The notes below the pieces were generated by a model. It ran no database searches. It had not been told where the DNA came from and was given only the letters and a program-made list of their open reading frames with translations. Both the position numbers and the translations under genes were made by a program. A stretch of DNA of 22,385 nt from Methanobacterium sp. (GTDB taxonomy: Archaea; Methanobacteriota; Methanobacteria; Methanobacteriales; Methanobacteriaceae), in the NCBI GenBank assembly GCA_028700095.1, contig JAQVTJ010000017.1, positions 1-22,385 on the forward strand. The letters run 5' to 3'. Below are positions 22,279 through 22,385 of this stretch, piece after piece. The first letter of the stretch is position 1. Each line of letters begins with the position of its first letter.

Positions 22279-22385
22279 AAGATATAAAAGGGGACATGCA
22301 AGTTAATGTAGTGGCCAGAATCTTACGCATTCCCAATATAAGAATATTCAATAAAAATGGTAAAGAAGGCAAAGTTTTATCACTG
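22278..22385 (+). pseudogene. Continuation of RPA (second OB-fold) in the -1 frame, cut by the window end
   Basis: The 36 codons from 22278 to the window end are open and encode EDIKGDMQVNVVARILRI followed by PNIRIFNKNGKEGKVLSL, which parallels the first OB-fold (ITGRVLHI...FTSKKGREGKLANM) in strand order. There is no good start: ATG at 22296-22298 has GGGG only 2 bases before it. Removing one AT from CAATATAG would join KITI to EDIKGD in one frame. I read it as the same gene. Confidence 0.7.

Noticed and set aside
1..22385. CRISPR array, rRNA, tRNA or prophage
   Set aside because: No regularly spaced repeats, no conserved rRNA or tRNA segments, and no phage structural or integrase genes were seen on either strand.

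Overview
The window is 22.4 kb of very AT-rich archaeal DNA. It is most likely from a hydrogenotrophic methanogen of the order Methanobacteriales, with a Methanosphaera- or Methanobrevibacter-like base composition. Supporting this are methanogenesis marker protein 11, a short CbiX/CfbA-type chelatase with a His-rich loop, archaeal RPA, an archaeal UbiD-type decarboxylase, a tandem PurE, TATA-type promoters, GGTGA/GGAGG ribosome sites, and several TTG/GTG starts. From memory, the order RPA, leuC, leuD, leuB, cysteine desulfurase, ribH resembles the MTH1384-MTH1390 neighbourhood of Methanothermobacter.

Layout. 1-1767 (+): the 3' part of rsmA/ksgA, a cysteine-less carboxymuconolactone decarboxylase-family protein, a 130-bp MITE-like element with a candidate 8-bp target duplication, and a HemK-type methyltransferase. 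1860-4848 (-): an Lrp/AsnC regulator, a soluble PRC-MgtE_N-CBS protein and an NRAMP-fold transporter with a non-canonical ion site; together they look like a regulated Mg2+ (or other divalent metal) uptake unit. 5123-7190 (-): two adjacent pilin-like secreted-protein genes, both broken, one by an in-frame TAA and one by two -1 frameshifts. 7431-10342 (+): the overlapping DUF35-cfbA-thiL operon, then amrS (radical SAM) from its own promoter. 10377-12904 (-): tandem-domain purE, an unlisted 42-aa Cys-rich membrane microprotein, and a UbiD-family decarboxylase (probably anhydromevalonate phosphate decarboxylase). 13128-14834 (+): a membrane glycosyltransferase with an outer C-terminal domain containing an AbrB-like repeat. 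14865-21398 (-): a MarR regulator, leuC, leuD, leuB, a SufS-type cysteine desulfurase, a 27-aa membrane microprotein, ribH and marker protein 11. 21733 to the end (+): RPA, whose frame breaks at about 22276.

Most of the window is housekeeping metabolism: leucine, riboflavin/F420 precursor, thiamine, F430/cobamide, purine, isoprenoid and Fe-S cofactor supply. The unusual points are the transporter/MgtE_N pair, the decaying pilin-like pair, the MITE-like element, the RPA frameshift, two microproteins and several perfect inverted repeats in promoter regions. No tRNA, rRNA, CRISPR array or complete insertion sequence was seen.
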